Shown here in pieces: positions 1 through 7,171 of a stretch of DNA of 15,801 nt (the stretch's first letter is position 1; every line of letters begins with the position of its first letter). Under the pieces are notes generated by a model. The model saw only the letters and a program-made list of their open reading frames with translations. It did not search any database and had not been told where the DNA came from. The DNA is taken from positions 1 through 15,801 of the forward strand of contig JBLHWU010000155.1 in the NCBI GenBank assembly GCA_047629355.1, given 5' to 3'. A program made the position numbers and the translations under genes. The stretch is from CAYUNA01 sp047629355. GTDB taxonomy: Bacteria; Bacteroidota; Bacteroidia; Chitinophagales; Saprospiraceae.

Positions 1-86
1 GGAAGTAGTTTCTCAATTATGTGTAGTATCTACGCAAGATAAGAAAACCTAACTCAGGTGCAAAAACTGATTTTTAAAACCAATTT

Positions 87-227
87 TCACCAAAAGTGAC
101 GAAGAACCTGTAGCGGTGGAATATGCACTTCAAAGACAATTAGGTTATATTTATTAAAATGCTGATAAGCATACGGCTTAATTTTTTGAGACTTTATATC
201 AAAAGCAAATTTTACTTCACGAGCCAT
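87..227 (-). CDS. possible 46-residue hypothetical protein or gene fragment
   Basis: A short frame starts at an ATG (225-227) and ends in TGA at 87-89. Its translation begins MAREVKFAFDIKSQKIKPYA and ends in LRHFW. Composition is mixed and plausible for a soluble protein, with no signal peptide or membrane segment. It begins about 60 bases after the stop of the small secreted protein at 289-776 on the same strand, so both could share a transcript. I recognise no family. The length is well within what chance gives in AT-rich DNA, and it could equally be the remnant of a longer gene. Confidence 0.22.
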   Translation of the reverse strand: MAREVKFAFDIKSQKIKPYAYQHFNKYNLIVFEVHIPPLQVLRHFW

Positions 228-288
228 TTTTTAAATCATAGTCTGCCGTTTCATGGACTTGAATTCCAATATAATAGATAGTATCTAT

Positions 289-776
289 CTATTCAATCGG
301 CAATCCTAAACTATCTCTTTCGATAAGAATTATATCTGTGCTTTTAGAATAATTTTCTACTCCTTCAGTCGATATTTTAAGATTTTTAATCGTTTTTACT
401 AAATTCTTATTGTCATCATAAATATAGTGGCGAGTCGTTTTATGAATTAGATGTTTATCTTTAGAAATCCTTGTCGACATTATTGAATCGATTTGACTAT
501 TTTTCCTGAAATAACGATGGTACCAATCAGTTTTATTTGTACTGAATTTTTTCTTCTTGATTTGCTGTTCTTTATCAAAATACAATTTTATAAATGCTGT
601 GTCAATTTTATTATTACTCATTATGTGCATAAATCCTGTTTCATGTATAGAATCAACAGGAAAGTCCTCTATCAAATGGTAACAAGTATCTTTTAAAAGA
701 GATTGAATATTATGTTGAGCAAAAATTTGAGGGCAAAAACTGAAGAAAAATACGATAGTAAAAAAACTGCTTTCAT
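289..776 (-). CDS. small secreted hypothetical protein, reading frame interrupted at a T7 run
   Basis: The open part (289-675) encodes about 128 residues rich in Lys, Asn and Ile, ending IERDSLGLPIE. Its only in-frame start is a TTG at 673-675, but the same frame stays open upstream to a stop at 823-825 and encodes a hydrophobic stretch followed by FAQ. An ATG at 774-776 lies one frame away, immediately before a run of seven T on the coding strand (760-766). One extra T would give MKAVFFTIVFFFSFCPQIFA then Q, a classic signal peptide, and a protein of about 162 residues. I infer a secreted protein whose frame is broken by an indel, either real or a sequencing error. No family is recognised. 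The interior has patches such as YIYDDNKNLV that resemble repeat-rich surface proteins, but not enough for a call. Confidence 0.5.
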
Positions 777-830
777 TAAATGAGTTTTTATTCCTGATAA
801 AAAATATTTCCCAAAATGAACTTCAAAAAA

Positions 831-858
831 CCGATGTCTGATGTCTCTTACAGATATC
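831..858. repeat. period-7 tandem repeat, four degenerate units
   Basis: The units CCGATGT and CTGATGT are followed by two more diverged seven-base units. It lies about 55 bases upstream of the start of the small secreted protein. It is one of seven period-7 islands in this window and one of the weaker ones. Confidence 0.4.
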
Positions 859-1032
859 AAATTCCGCCCGCTTGCGCCATATCTTCCGTCACTAACATTA
901 AAGAACAATCTGCCAGTCAACATCTATAGGTGTGCGACACACATAGTTGCATCAAATTTTTAATTTACGTAACTACTTGCAGAACCATCAAATCACAAAA
1001 ACCACACCTACTATCAAAATAAATCGTAACTT

Positions 1033-1191
1033 AGACTTTATGAATGCAGCTTCGCCGAACCCAAAATCACTCTTTTGCACCCTCTTTTCGTTAAAAATAC
1101 TCGTCAATGCGGGGCATTGCCTGTATTTTTCGCCTCAATAGGACACAAAATAGCCGATTTTGATTTTCGACAATCTGTATTCATAAAGTCT
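1033..1191. repeat. 159-bp fold-back (MITE-like) element
   Basis: The outer arms are 1033-1049 and 1175-1191, complementary at 16 of 17 positions. The centre (1093-1130) is a second inverted repeat: AAAAATAC pairs with GTATTTTT and CAATGC with GCATTG around a GGG loop. The two repeats share a centre to within one base (1111.5 and 1112). The intervening arms are also partly complementary (shared blocks CGAA, AAAATC, TTTTG, CCT), so the whole segment is one long imperfect palindrome. It encodes nothing convincing and I see no flanking target-site duplication. Confidence 0.6.
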
Positions 1192-1374
1192 CTTATACCC
1201 TAATTCCTACGCTTTGCCCTTAAAGGAATAATTTATTTACAACACTGTACTTACACTCTACAGAACTTTCACTCATTTGAGATAATTGTTTAGTATAAAT
1301 ATGGTTTGCTACCGTTTTAGATTTACCCTATGCATTACCAAGCGTTCGATTATTAAATAAACAAACAACGAAAA

Positions 1375-2373
1375 ATGTTAAACCTAATAGAAGACTCTAG
1401 GTCAAACCATGTGGAGGAAATGTCCAAACATTTCAACGCGCTGCTCGATGATAGTAACAATGCCTCAACGATTACCATGGACAATCACAAGGCAAAGGGA
1501 TTTATCAGTTCCTATAAAATATTCGATGGTTTGTCGGTCTGGGTCTATAATATTACCTTCTTATCGGATTTTAAAGTTGACTTGGGACTCTCGGAAAACT
1601 CTCCTTATTATTTCTGCTACAATGTAAAAGGTCATTTTTTTCATCGGTTCGGTGACCAAGAAAAATTCGCCGACATTCTACAGAACCAGAACATGATCGT
1701 CATCGGTAGTCCTGAAAATTCTGTGCAAATTATTTTTCCTGCAAATACGGAACTTAAAATAGCGATAATCATAGTAGACATAAAGTTATTGGGCAGTCTG
1801 GATATCAGGAACGCAAAAAGAATACATTCAAACGTTGGAAAAATATTCCAAAAAATTCCAAAATTTCGTCCTTATAGATATCATGGAGGGATTGATACCG
1901 AAACAGAAAAATACGCTTCGATAGTCTGTGAGAACAAAGATATTGACTTAGTGGAAGGGCTGCTCACAGAGGGTGCAGTGCTCAATATGTTGGCATCACA
2001 GATTAAATCGTATAGTAAGGATATTAATGACATCACTCCTCAATCTACCCTAAGCAAGTCCGAATTGTCCAAAATAACTTCTTTGGGTGCTTATGTAATC
2101 GACAACTTCGAGACCAATCTGACCATTCTTAAATTAAGTAAGCACTTTGGGATGAGCCCTAAAAAACTTCAGAAAGGCGTAAGATACCTCTATGGAGATT
2201 CGGTGGGGCATTATATTTCAAACCTTCGAATGGGGCACGCTAAACATTTGTTGAGTACAACCGATTTGAACGTGTCTGAAGTTTGCTTTCGAGTCGGAAT
2301 ATCCAGCAGAAGTTATTTTTCTAAAGTATTTAAAAACAGGTATGGCAAATTGCCCAGTCAATACATAAACTAG
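1375..2373 (+). CDS. AraC-family transcriptional regulator
   Basis: A 332-residue protein with the AraC/XylS-type DNA-binding domain at its C terminus (about residues 230-332). The first helix-turn-helix is near 250-271 (ILKLSKHFGMSPKKLQKGVR) and the second near 299-321 (SEVCFRVGISSRSYFSKVFK), followed by the typical ending KLPSQYIN. The N-terminal 220 residues should hold the effector or dimerisation domain; its beta-rich pattern resembles cupin-like AraC sensors, but I cannot name a ligand. No signal peptide or membrane segment, so a cytoplasmic one-component regulator. It is alone on the + strand with no adjacent transporter or enzyme, so its target is unknown. The ATG at 1375 follows an A-rich leader without a Shine-Dalgarno sequence, usual in Bacteroidota. 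The family call is firm. Confidence 0.93.
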   Translation: MLNLIEDSRSNHVEEMSKHFNALLDDSNNASTITMDNHKAKGFISSYKIFDGLSVWVYNITFLSDFKVDLGLSENSPYYFCYNVKGHFFHRFGDQEKFADILQNQNMIVIGSPENSVQIIFPANTELKIAIIIVDIKLLGSLDIRNAKRIHSNVGKIFQKIPKFRPYRYHGGIDTETEKYASIVCENKDIDLVEGLLTEGAVLNMLASQIKSYSKDINDITPQSTLSKSELSKITSLGAYVIDNFETNLTILKLSKHFGMSPKKLQKGVRYLYGDSVGHYISNLRMGHAKHLLSTTDLNVSEVCFRVGISSRSYFSKVFKNRYGKLPSQYIN

Positions 2374-2471
2374 GCATCCTGTAGACGTACCAAGATATTT
2401 ATTTATTAAATCAGATTTGAAACCACCCAACAATAATTCTTACTTTTTATGAAAAAATACAGCAGCGTAAA

Positions 2472-2490
2472 TTGTCAGAAATTGTGACAA
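2472..2490. repeat. inverted repeat TTGTCA-N7-TGACAA
   Basis: Perfect six-base arms at 2472-2477 and 2485-2490, about 100 bases after the AraC-family gene. It could be a protein-binding site, but arms this short arise by chance in AT-rich DNA. Confidence 0.25.
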
Positions 2491-2691
2491 AATGGGTAAA
2501 TCATAGCGTTTTAAAAAATATCAAGATTTTTAGAGTGCCTCCAAATTACTTGATATTTAGCTTAAATCTCTGATTTTATACCGCTGTAATTTTTTCAATA
2601 AGTCAAAATTATTGCTGGGTAATTTCAAGAAATCAGACAACTTTGTTTACCAATATGACCTTTTGAGCTAATTATTTATTCAAAAATGATA

Positions 2692-2720
2692 TTATAGCAG
2701 TAAAACGCTCTTTATCTTTG
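2692..2720 (+). promoter_or_regulatory. Bacteroidota-type promoter for the small RNA candidate
   Basis: TATCTTTG at 2713-2720 matches the Bacteroidota -7 consensus TAnnTTTG exactly. The -33 element is weak: TTA at 2692-2694, 18 bases upstream, is two thirds of the usual TTG. A start site about six bases after the box falls near G2727, precisely where the predicted RNA helix begins. Confidence 0.5.
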
Positions 2721-2726
2721 TATATT

Positions 2727-2847
2727 GAAATAAGTAATAACTAGAAGAAAGCCATATAACTTTCTTCTGGCAAGTCTGTAGTAATCCTAGGCAAAGCGTT
2801 GCCGTTATTCACTATTTCCGAAGGTTCTACAATTGTAGAGCCTTTTT
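2727..2847 (+). ncRNA. candidate structured small RNA of about 121 nt
   Basis: A self-contained transcription unit in a gene-free gap. The 5' end GAAATA AGT AATAAC (2727-2741) pairs with GTTATT CAC TATTTC (2804-2818), giving two six-base-pair helices around a 3x3 internal loop. Inside are a perfect nine-pair hairpin (2743-2751 with 2760-2768, extended by one wobble pair) and a five-pair hairpin GGCAA/TTGCC (2790-2794 with 2799-2803) stacked directly on the closing helix, which makes a three-way junction. A terminator hairpin with a T tract follows. The predicted start from the TATCTTTG box coincides with the first paired base. I recognise no family: it lacks SRP RNA and tmRNA hallmarks, and a divergent 6S-like RNA is possible but unproven. 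Confidence 0.55.
2823..2847 (+). terminator. Rho-independent terminator of the small RNA candidate
   Basis: The stem GGTTCTACAA/TTGTAGAGCC (2823-2842) has one G-T wobble and a small loop formed by opening its centre. It is followed by TTTTT at 2843-2847. Confidence 0.6.
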
Positions 2848-3046
2848 AAGTAAGTGACCTCGAATAACCAAGGCTTTTAGATAAGGACTATTTTTTGTTT
2901 AAAGAGTTTTGAAATTCCTTCATCAAAAGATTTTTCATTTTTTTAAACGGAAAATTTAAAATCTAAAAGTGTCGATTATTTTAGTCCATTTACTTGATAT
3001 TCCTCGAATTTAGTTTTTTTATATAAACCTTCTGTCTCTATTTTAT

Positions 3047-3065
3047 TTAGGCATCCTATGCCTAA
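3047..3065. repeat. 8-bp inverted repeat TTAGGCAT-N3-ATGCCTAA
   Basis: Perfect arms at 3047-3054 and 3058-3065 with a three-base spacer. With the larger hairpin at 3080-3111 it may help end the DUF4197 transcript coming from the right. No T tract is attached. Confidence 0.4.
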
Positions 3066-3079
3066 GTGTAGTTTATTGA

Positions 3080-3111
3080 AGCTGTCGGATTTTTCCGAAA
3101 ATCCGACAGCT
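3080..3111 (-). terminator. strong hairpin downstream of the DUF4197 gene
   Basis: Perfect 14-bp stem AGCTGTCGGATTTT/AAAATCCGACAGCT (3080-3093 and 3098-3111) around a four-base loop, 51 bases beyond the DUF4197 stop. There is no T tract on either side, so it is a terminator-like or RNA-stabilising hairpin rather than a textbook terminator. It is symmetric and could act on both strands. Confidence 0.55.
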
Positions 3112-3162
3112 CTGACTCTTTCACCACATTAACCATTACTCCCTAGCATTAACCATTCATGT

Positions 3163-3876
3163 TTACTTATCCTGCTTCGCGAATACCTTCTTCAACAAAT
3201 CACTCGTCCGCGACTTAATATTTGTCCGAATATCCAATTCCTCCTTAGCGACCATAGAAAACAAGCCTTTCAACGCTTCTTGCGTCACATAATCATCCAA
3301 ACTTGGGTTCAATTTTTCTACAAAAGGCAAGCTATTGTATTTACCAACCGCATCACCCCAATACTTCCGCGCACTGAATTTATCCAACGATTTGATAATC
3401 ACCGGGTTGAATTCTTTGTAAAGTAGATTGTAAGTAGACTTGTTTAAATAACTCGTCGCGGCATCTTGCGGCCCCATTAAGATATTCATGGCATCGCCAA
3501 AAGACATACTTTTGATAGCCGTTACAAAAATCGGTTTTGCTTTTTTCGCGGCATCTTCCGCACCTCGATTGATTTTTTCTAAAATGACCGCTTCGACATT
3601 GGAAAAACCTGGGATGATTTTCAATTTATCCGTCACTTTGCGAGCTTCCGCAGGTAATAAGATTTTGTATGGACTTTTAAAATAGCCGTTTTGCTTCGAC
3701 AATTGTGCTGCGCCCGTGCTGATTCCTTTTTCCAAGGCTTCTTTTAGACCGCCTGAAACTTGACTGTTGGTCAATTCGCCACTACCTAAGGTGTCCATTA
3801 CTTGCTGCAATGCCGCAGGGTCGCAACTCGAAAAGGAGAAAGAAAATACTATAAATAAGATTGCTAAATTTTTCAT
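3163..3876 (-). CDS. DUF4197 family lipoprotein
   Basis: A 237-residue protein beginning MKNLAILFIVFSFSFSSCDP: a short positive N terminus, a hydrophobic stretch and a lipobox (FSSC, Cys18), so it should be exported and lipid-anchored, probably in the outer membrane. The rest is a mainly helical DUF4197-type domain, with the typical features GLKEALEKGISTGAAQL (about 43-59), the Lys/Pro-rich segment through YKILLPAEAR (70-79) and SMSFGDAMNILMGPQDAATS (123-142). The function of DUF4197 is unknown. It is transcribed away from gyrB but separated from it by the gyrB terminator, so it probably has its own promoter in 3877-4260. A period-7 repeat sits 17 bases before the ATG. Family call from the internal motifs; role unknown. 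Confidence 0.85.
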   Translation of the reverse strand: MKNLAILFIVFSFSFSSCDPAALQQVMDTLGSGELTNSQVSGGLKEALEKGISTGAAQLSKQNGYFKSPYKILLPAEARKVTDKLKIIPGFSNVEAVILEKINRGAEDAAKKAKPIFVTAIKSMSFGDAMNILMGPQDAATSYLNKSTYNLLYKEFNPVIIKSLDKFSARKYWGDAVGKYNSLPFVEKLNPSLDDYVTQEALKGLFSMVAKEELDIRTNIKSRTSDLLKKVFAKQDK

Positions 3877-3892
3877 GCTGTTGATTTTTGAA

Positions 3893-3920
3893 ACGGTGGA
3901 CGGCTGACGGTCCGCGCATT
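3893..3920. repeat. period-7 tandem repeat in the DUF4197 leader
   Basis: The units ACGGTGG and ACGGCTG are followed by a third similar unit and a degenerate fourth. It starts 17 bases upstream of the DUF4197 ATG. Read on the - strand it contains GCCGTCCACCGT, identical to bases 4370-4381 beside the gyrB stop. Confidence 0.6.
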
Positions 3921-4014
3921 ACCGATATTTCTAAATAAATTTTATAATGAATTAGTTTTTTATTTTAAGACGCAAAAATCAGTAAAATGGAAGTTATAAA
4001 AATGCTAAAGTTTT

Positions 4015-4035
4015 GAAGAGAAGTCAGAAATCAGA
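4015..4035. repeat. short period-7 repeat
   Basis: Three seven-base units, the last two being AGTCAGA and AATCAGA, in the gap upstream of the DUF4197 gene. Weak alone; listed because of the other period-7 sites. Confidence 0.3.
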
Positions 4036-4269
4036 CCATTTTATTGTCAGAGGTCATGTTTTCTATTACTTCTCTAAAATTTGGAATACTCCTAGTAGCA
4101 GACACGTCGGTTTTAAAATAACTAAATCCCGTTAAAATGACACAAATATCAAGCAAAAGGCGTGTATGCTACCTATTTTAGAAAAAGGGAATAGACACCT
4201 CCTTTTTAAAATATTCCAAATTATTTTTCATCAAATCAAGTTAAACCAACTAACGTGTGTCCGCTAACT

Positions 4270-4308
4270 TAAAATAAAAATAGCCCGTGCCAATCAATGA
4301 CACGAGCT
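4270..4308 (-). terminator. Rho-independent terminator of gyrB
   Basis: On the - strand a ten-pair stem (AGCTCGTGTC with GGCACGGGCT, two wobble pairs, seven-base loop; 4282-4308) is followed by a T-rich tail (ATTTTTATTTT, 4271-4281). It begins 75 bases after the gyrB stop. Confidence 0.8.
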
Positions 4309-4346
4309 AAGATTTTATCTTTTAAATGTGAATTTCAAAAACGTGC

Positions 4347-4381
4347 TGACCGTCTACCGTAAGGCGTCGGCCGTCCACCGT
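4347..4381. repeat. period-7 tandem repeat touching the gyrB stop codon
   Basis: Five consecutive seven-base units, every one ending in CGT, for example TGACCGT and CTACCGT. The last unit ends two bases before the gyrB stop triplet (4384-4386). It is transcribed as the start of the gyrB 3' untranslated region, before the terminator. Confidence 0.65.
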
Positions 4382-4383
4382 CT

Positions 4384-6351
4384 CTAAATATCCACATTTG
4401 CATACTTCGCATTCGCTTCAATAAATGCTCGCCGTGGTGGTACTTCATCCCCCATCAACATACTGAAAACTCGGTCAGCTTCCATACCGTCATCAATCGC
4501 TACTTGTCGCAACATTCGAGAAGAAGGATCCATTGTCGTTTCCCACAATTGGTCCGCATTCATCTCTCCAAGACCTTTATAACGCTGGATTTTTACAGAT
4601 TTGTCATCTTCGCCTTTAGAATAAGAAGCGACAGCAGCATGTCGTTCTTCATCATTCCAACAGTACTGAAATTGCTTGCCTTTTTTCACCTGATACAAGG
4701 GCGGCGCGGCAATATAAATGTGTCCTTTATCAATCAACGGACGCATATAACGGAAGAAGAAAGTCAAAATCAACGTAACAATGTGGCTACCATCAACGTC
4801 GGCATCACACATGATGACTACCTTGTGATACCGTAATTTTTCGACATTTAGAACCCGCTCTCCATCCTCATTTTCTTGAATACTCACACCCAAAGCAGTA
4901 AACATATTCTTAATCTCCTCGTTCTCGTAGATTTTATGCTCCATTGCTTTTTCGACATTCAAAATCTTACCACGCAAGGGCAAAATTGCTTGAAATTGTC
5001 GATCACGACCCTGCTTCGCTGTTCCACCTGCCGAGTCTCCCTCAACCAAGAAAATCTCAGATTCATCCGGCACTCGCGAAGAGCAATCAGATAATTTACC
5101 CGGTAAACCGCTACCAGTCAAAACGTTTTTACGCTGAACCATTTCCCTCGCTTTCCGTGCGGCATGCCTTGCCGTCGCTGCGATAATCACTTTATCGACG
5201 ATTTTTTTCGCCGACCTAGGATTCTCTTCCAACCAATAGTCCAACACCTCACCAACTGCCCGCGAAACGATACCCGTTACTTCACTATTTCCAAGCTCTC
5301 CTTTCGTCTGCCCTTTAAATTGTGGTTCAGGTACTTTTACAGAAACAATCGCCGTCAAGCCTTCCCGAAAATCTTCACCAGCAATCGTGAATTTCAGCTT
5401 GCTAAACATATTGTTCTTCTCCCCATAATTCTTAAATACTCGATTAACCGCTCGTCGAAAACCGTTGACGTGCGAACCACCTTCTCGGGTATTAATATTA
5501 TTCACAAAAGAAAATAAGTTTTCAGAATAAGAAGTATTGTATTGCATTGCTACTTCAACTTCCACATTCTCTTCTTTTCCAATAACGTGAATTGGCTCTT
5601 CCAAAATCGGCGTGCGTGCTTCATCCAAATATTGGACGAATTCCTTCAAACCACCTTCTGATAAATAATCAATTCTTTTGTAACTTCCGTCTTCTTCCTG
5701 CTCGCGTTCGTCGGTCAAACTCAGCTTCAATCCTGTATTCAAAAAGGACAATTCCTTCATCCGCGTAGCCAACGTATCAAATTTATACAAGACCTCCTCA
5801 AAAATACTTGGGTCTGGCAAAAACGTGATGTTCGTACCAGTATGGTCCGTATCACCAATCATTTTCACTTCACTCGTCGGAATACCTTTCGAGTACGTTT
5901 GCTCAAACATTTTTCCTCCCCGATGAACTTCTGCCCGCAAGTCAATCGACAAAGCATTCACACACGAAACACCCACACCGTGCAAACCACCCGACACTTT
6001 ATAAGTGTCTTTATCGAACTTACCACCCGCGTGCAAAACGGTCATTACAACCTCCAATGCGGACTTCTGCAACTTCTCGTGCATGCCCGTCGGAATACCC
6101 CGACCATCATCACGAACAGTAATCGAGTTATTTGGATGAATCACCATATCAATCTGCCCACAGTGACCTGCCAAATGCTCATCAATCGAATTATCCACAA
6201 CCTCCCAAACTAGGTGGTGCAAACCCTTAGTATCGGTACTACCAATATACATTCCGGGACGTAAACGGACAGCTTCCAGCCCTTCTAAAGCCGTAATATT
6301 CCCCGCGTCGTAGTTCCCTTTATTTACTTGTTTGTCTTTATTTTCACTCAT
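4384..6351 (-). CDS. gyrB: DNA gyrase subunit B
   Basis: A 655-residue ATPase subunit of DNA gyrase, which pairs with GyrA to introduce negative supercoils. The N-terminal GHKL ATPase domain has EVVDNSIDEHLAGH (50-63), DDGRGIP (81-87) and GGLHGVGVSCVNALS (121-135). The transducer domain ends around QTKGELGNSEV (348-358). The TOPRIM domain has EIFLVEGDSAGG (432-443), LPLRGKILNVEKA (457-469) and the metal-binding CDADVDGSH (515-523). The C-terminal piece has IQRYKGLGEMNADQLWETTMDP (588-609), whose QRYKGLGEMN wording favours GyrB over ParE. The length matches short GyrBs without the roughly 170-residue proteobacterial insertion. No key residue is missing. GyrA is not in the window. The start at 6351 is the ATG of MSENKDK; its upstream region has no clear -7 box but carries a hairpin-like repeat (6398-6418). 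Confidence 0.98.
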   Translation of the reverse strand: MSENKDKQVNKGNYDAGNITALEGLEAVRLRPGMYIGSTDTKGLHHLVWEVVDNSIDEHLAGHCGQIDMVIHPNNSITVRDDGRGIPTGMHEKLQKSALEVVMTVLHAGGKFDKDTYKVSGGLHGVGVSCVNALSIDLRAEVHRGGKMFEQTYSKGIPTSEVKMIGDTDHTGTNITFLPDPSIFEEVLYKFDTLATRMKELSFLNTGLKLSLTDEREQEEDGSYKRIDYLSEGGLKEFVQYLDEARTPILEEPIHVIGKEENVEVEVAMQYNTSYSENLFSFVNNINTREGGSHVNGFRRAVNRVFKNYGEKNNMFSKLKFTIAGEDFREGLTAIVSVKVPEPQFKGQTKGELGNSEVTGIVSRAVGEVLDYWLEENPRSAKKIVDKVIIAATARHAARKAREMVQRKNVLTGSGLPGKLSDCSSRVPDESEIFLVEGDSAGGTAKQGRDRQFQAILPLRGKILNVEKAMEHKIYENEEIKNMFTALGVSIQENEDGERVLNVEKLRYHKVVIMCDADVDGSHIVTLILTFFFRYMRPLIDKGHIYIAAPPLYQVKKGKQFQYCWNDEERHAAVASYSKGEDDKSVKIQRYKGLGEMNADQLWETTMDPSSRMLRQVAIDDGMEADRVFSMLMGDEVPPRRAFIEANAKYANVDI

Positions 6352-6397
6352 GCCGCGAAGATACGATTTTTAGATGAGAAACAACCAAGCAAAAGCA

Positions 6398-6430
6398 TTG
6401 TTAAGTTGTTTTTAACAAGGTATTTTTTTT
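6398..6430 (+). promoter_or_regulatory. inverted repeat plus T8 upstream of gyrB
   Basis: TTGTTAA (6398-6404) and TTAACAA (6412-6418) flank seven bases and are followed by a run of eight T (6423-6430). On + it resembles a weak terminator, but no + transcript is known here. On - it lies 47-67 bases upstream of the gyrB start, where an operator could sit. AT-rich arms make chance occurrence likely. Confidence 0.25.
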
Positions 6431-6995
6431 GCTTAAATATTAGCCTTTTTTGAATTTTCGAAAATAACGTACACAATGCGTAAGAAGTAACTACTTAGGT
6501 CTATTTTTGGGGAGTTTGAGTGATGGATTTGGACTTGCTGCCCAAATTCATCCCTTGAAAAAACCGAGTAATTACGGTAAGAACATTTTTCCTGAACACT
6601 TTTTTGAGAAGGGTAATAGAATCTAATTGCTAATAAATTTGGTAGGATTTAGCCTGATTTCTTACTGTAAAAAACGAGTAGAGAGAATTTAAATAACGAA
6701 TAACTTTAGCTGCTTTAAAAATTTAGTAAGCATTTCCCATTCACTCATTCAAATGTGCCATTAACCCTCAAAAAGCACGATTTACTCATTCCCCCTTTTT
6801 TAAACAAGCATTGTGTTTGATCTTTATATTTGTAAATGCTTTTCTAACCTTTGTTTAACAATAAAAAACCAATCAATTCTCTCTTTCTTAGACTTAAAAG
6901 TCCTTGATGTGCATTCATTCGGGGCTTTTTTCTTTGAAAAGCTCAAGCTGGATAAATAACCAGTAGCCATTAATTTAGCTAAGTACCTGGACATA

Positions 6996-7158
6996 AATAA
7001 CTCCGCCATCTATCAAGTATTTCTTGTGCTCTTATTTTCCACTTTTGAAACAGTCATTATGTAGAGATAACTCCTATTTCAAAAGTAAACACCTTTTGTC
7101 ATTTCGACCGAAGTGGAGAAAAAGAACAAAATAAATGTTGCCAGATGGCGGAGTTATT
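6996..7158. repeat. 163-bp fold-back element with 16-bp terminal inverted repeats
   Basis: The ends AATAACTCCGCCATCT (6996-7011) and its exact complement (7143-7158) are perfect 16-base inverted repeats. The inner arms are partly complementary, including ACTTTTGAAA (7041-7050) with TTTCAAAAGT (7077-7086). Bases 7095-7118 match the arm of the palindrome at 7797-7873 with two differences, so this looks like an older, decayed relative with extra outer ends. No target duplication is visible. It ends 13 bases from the rhodanese stop and may help end that transcript. Confidence 0.6.
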
Positions 7159-7171
7159 CTTTCACCGTTAC

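Larger units (their letters stand above)
777..1374. other. gap without a supported gene; fold-back element and heptad repeat
   Basis: Between the small secreted protein and the AraC regulator I find no convincing coding region. The gap holds a short period-7 repeat (831-858) and a 159-bp fold-back element (1033-1191). The regulator's promoter should lie between 1192 and 1374, but I see no clear TAnnTTTG box there; two near forms with a three-base spacer occur around 1207 and 1300. Confidence 0.6.
2374..3162. other. 789-bp gap without a protein gene; small RNA locus and hairpins
   Basis: No coding region is supported on either strand. The gap holds a short inverted repeat (2472-2490), a candidate structured RNA with promoter and terminator (2713-2847), and two hairpins near the DUF4197 stop (3047-3065 and 3080-3111). 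The remainder is AT-rich with no recognisable structure. Confidence 0.6.
3877..4383. other. gap between gyrB and DUF4197 gene
   Basis: About 500 bases without a gene. From right to left it holds a period-7 repeat touching the gyrB stop, the gyrB terminator, a short second period-7 site (4015-4035), AT-rich DNA that should contain the DUF4197 promoter, and a third period-7 site just before the DUF4197 start. Confidence 0.6.
6352..7171. other. 820-bp gap between gyrB and the rhodanese gene
   Basis: No supported gene. It holds an inverted repeat followed by a T run near the gyrB start (6398-6430) and a 163-bp fold-back element (6996-7158). From 6431 to 6995 I see only AT-rich DNA with no convincing coding, RNA or repeat signal. 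Confidence 0.55.

Noticed and set aside
693..923. 76-codon frame on - that includes the ATG of the small secreted protein
   Set aside because: Its 5' part crosses a period-7 repeat and its 3' part is the wrong frame of the signal-peptide region; the neighbouring frame gives the sensible protein.
947..1141. 64-codon frame on +
   Set aside because: It overlaps the fold-back element at 1033-1191 and has no coding character beyond chance.
2546..3001. TTACTTGATATT repeated at 2546-2557 and 2990-3001
   Set aside because: A single AT-rich 12-base match without further extension; likely chance.
2371..3057. TAGGCATCCT at 2371-2380 and again at 3048-3057, like a target duplication around the RNA locus
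   Set aside because: Ten-base matches are expected many times by chance in a window this size, and no element ends are visible inside.
6824..7009. 61-codon frame on - starting MAELFMSRYLAKL
   Set aside because: Its first codons are the terminal inverted repeat of the 6996-7158 element and I recognise no domain. It could be a relic, but I cannot support it.
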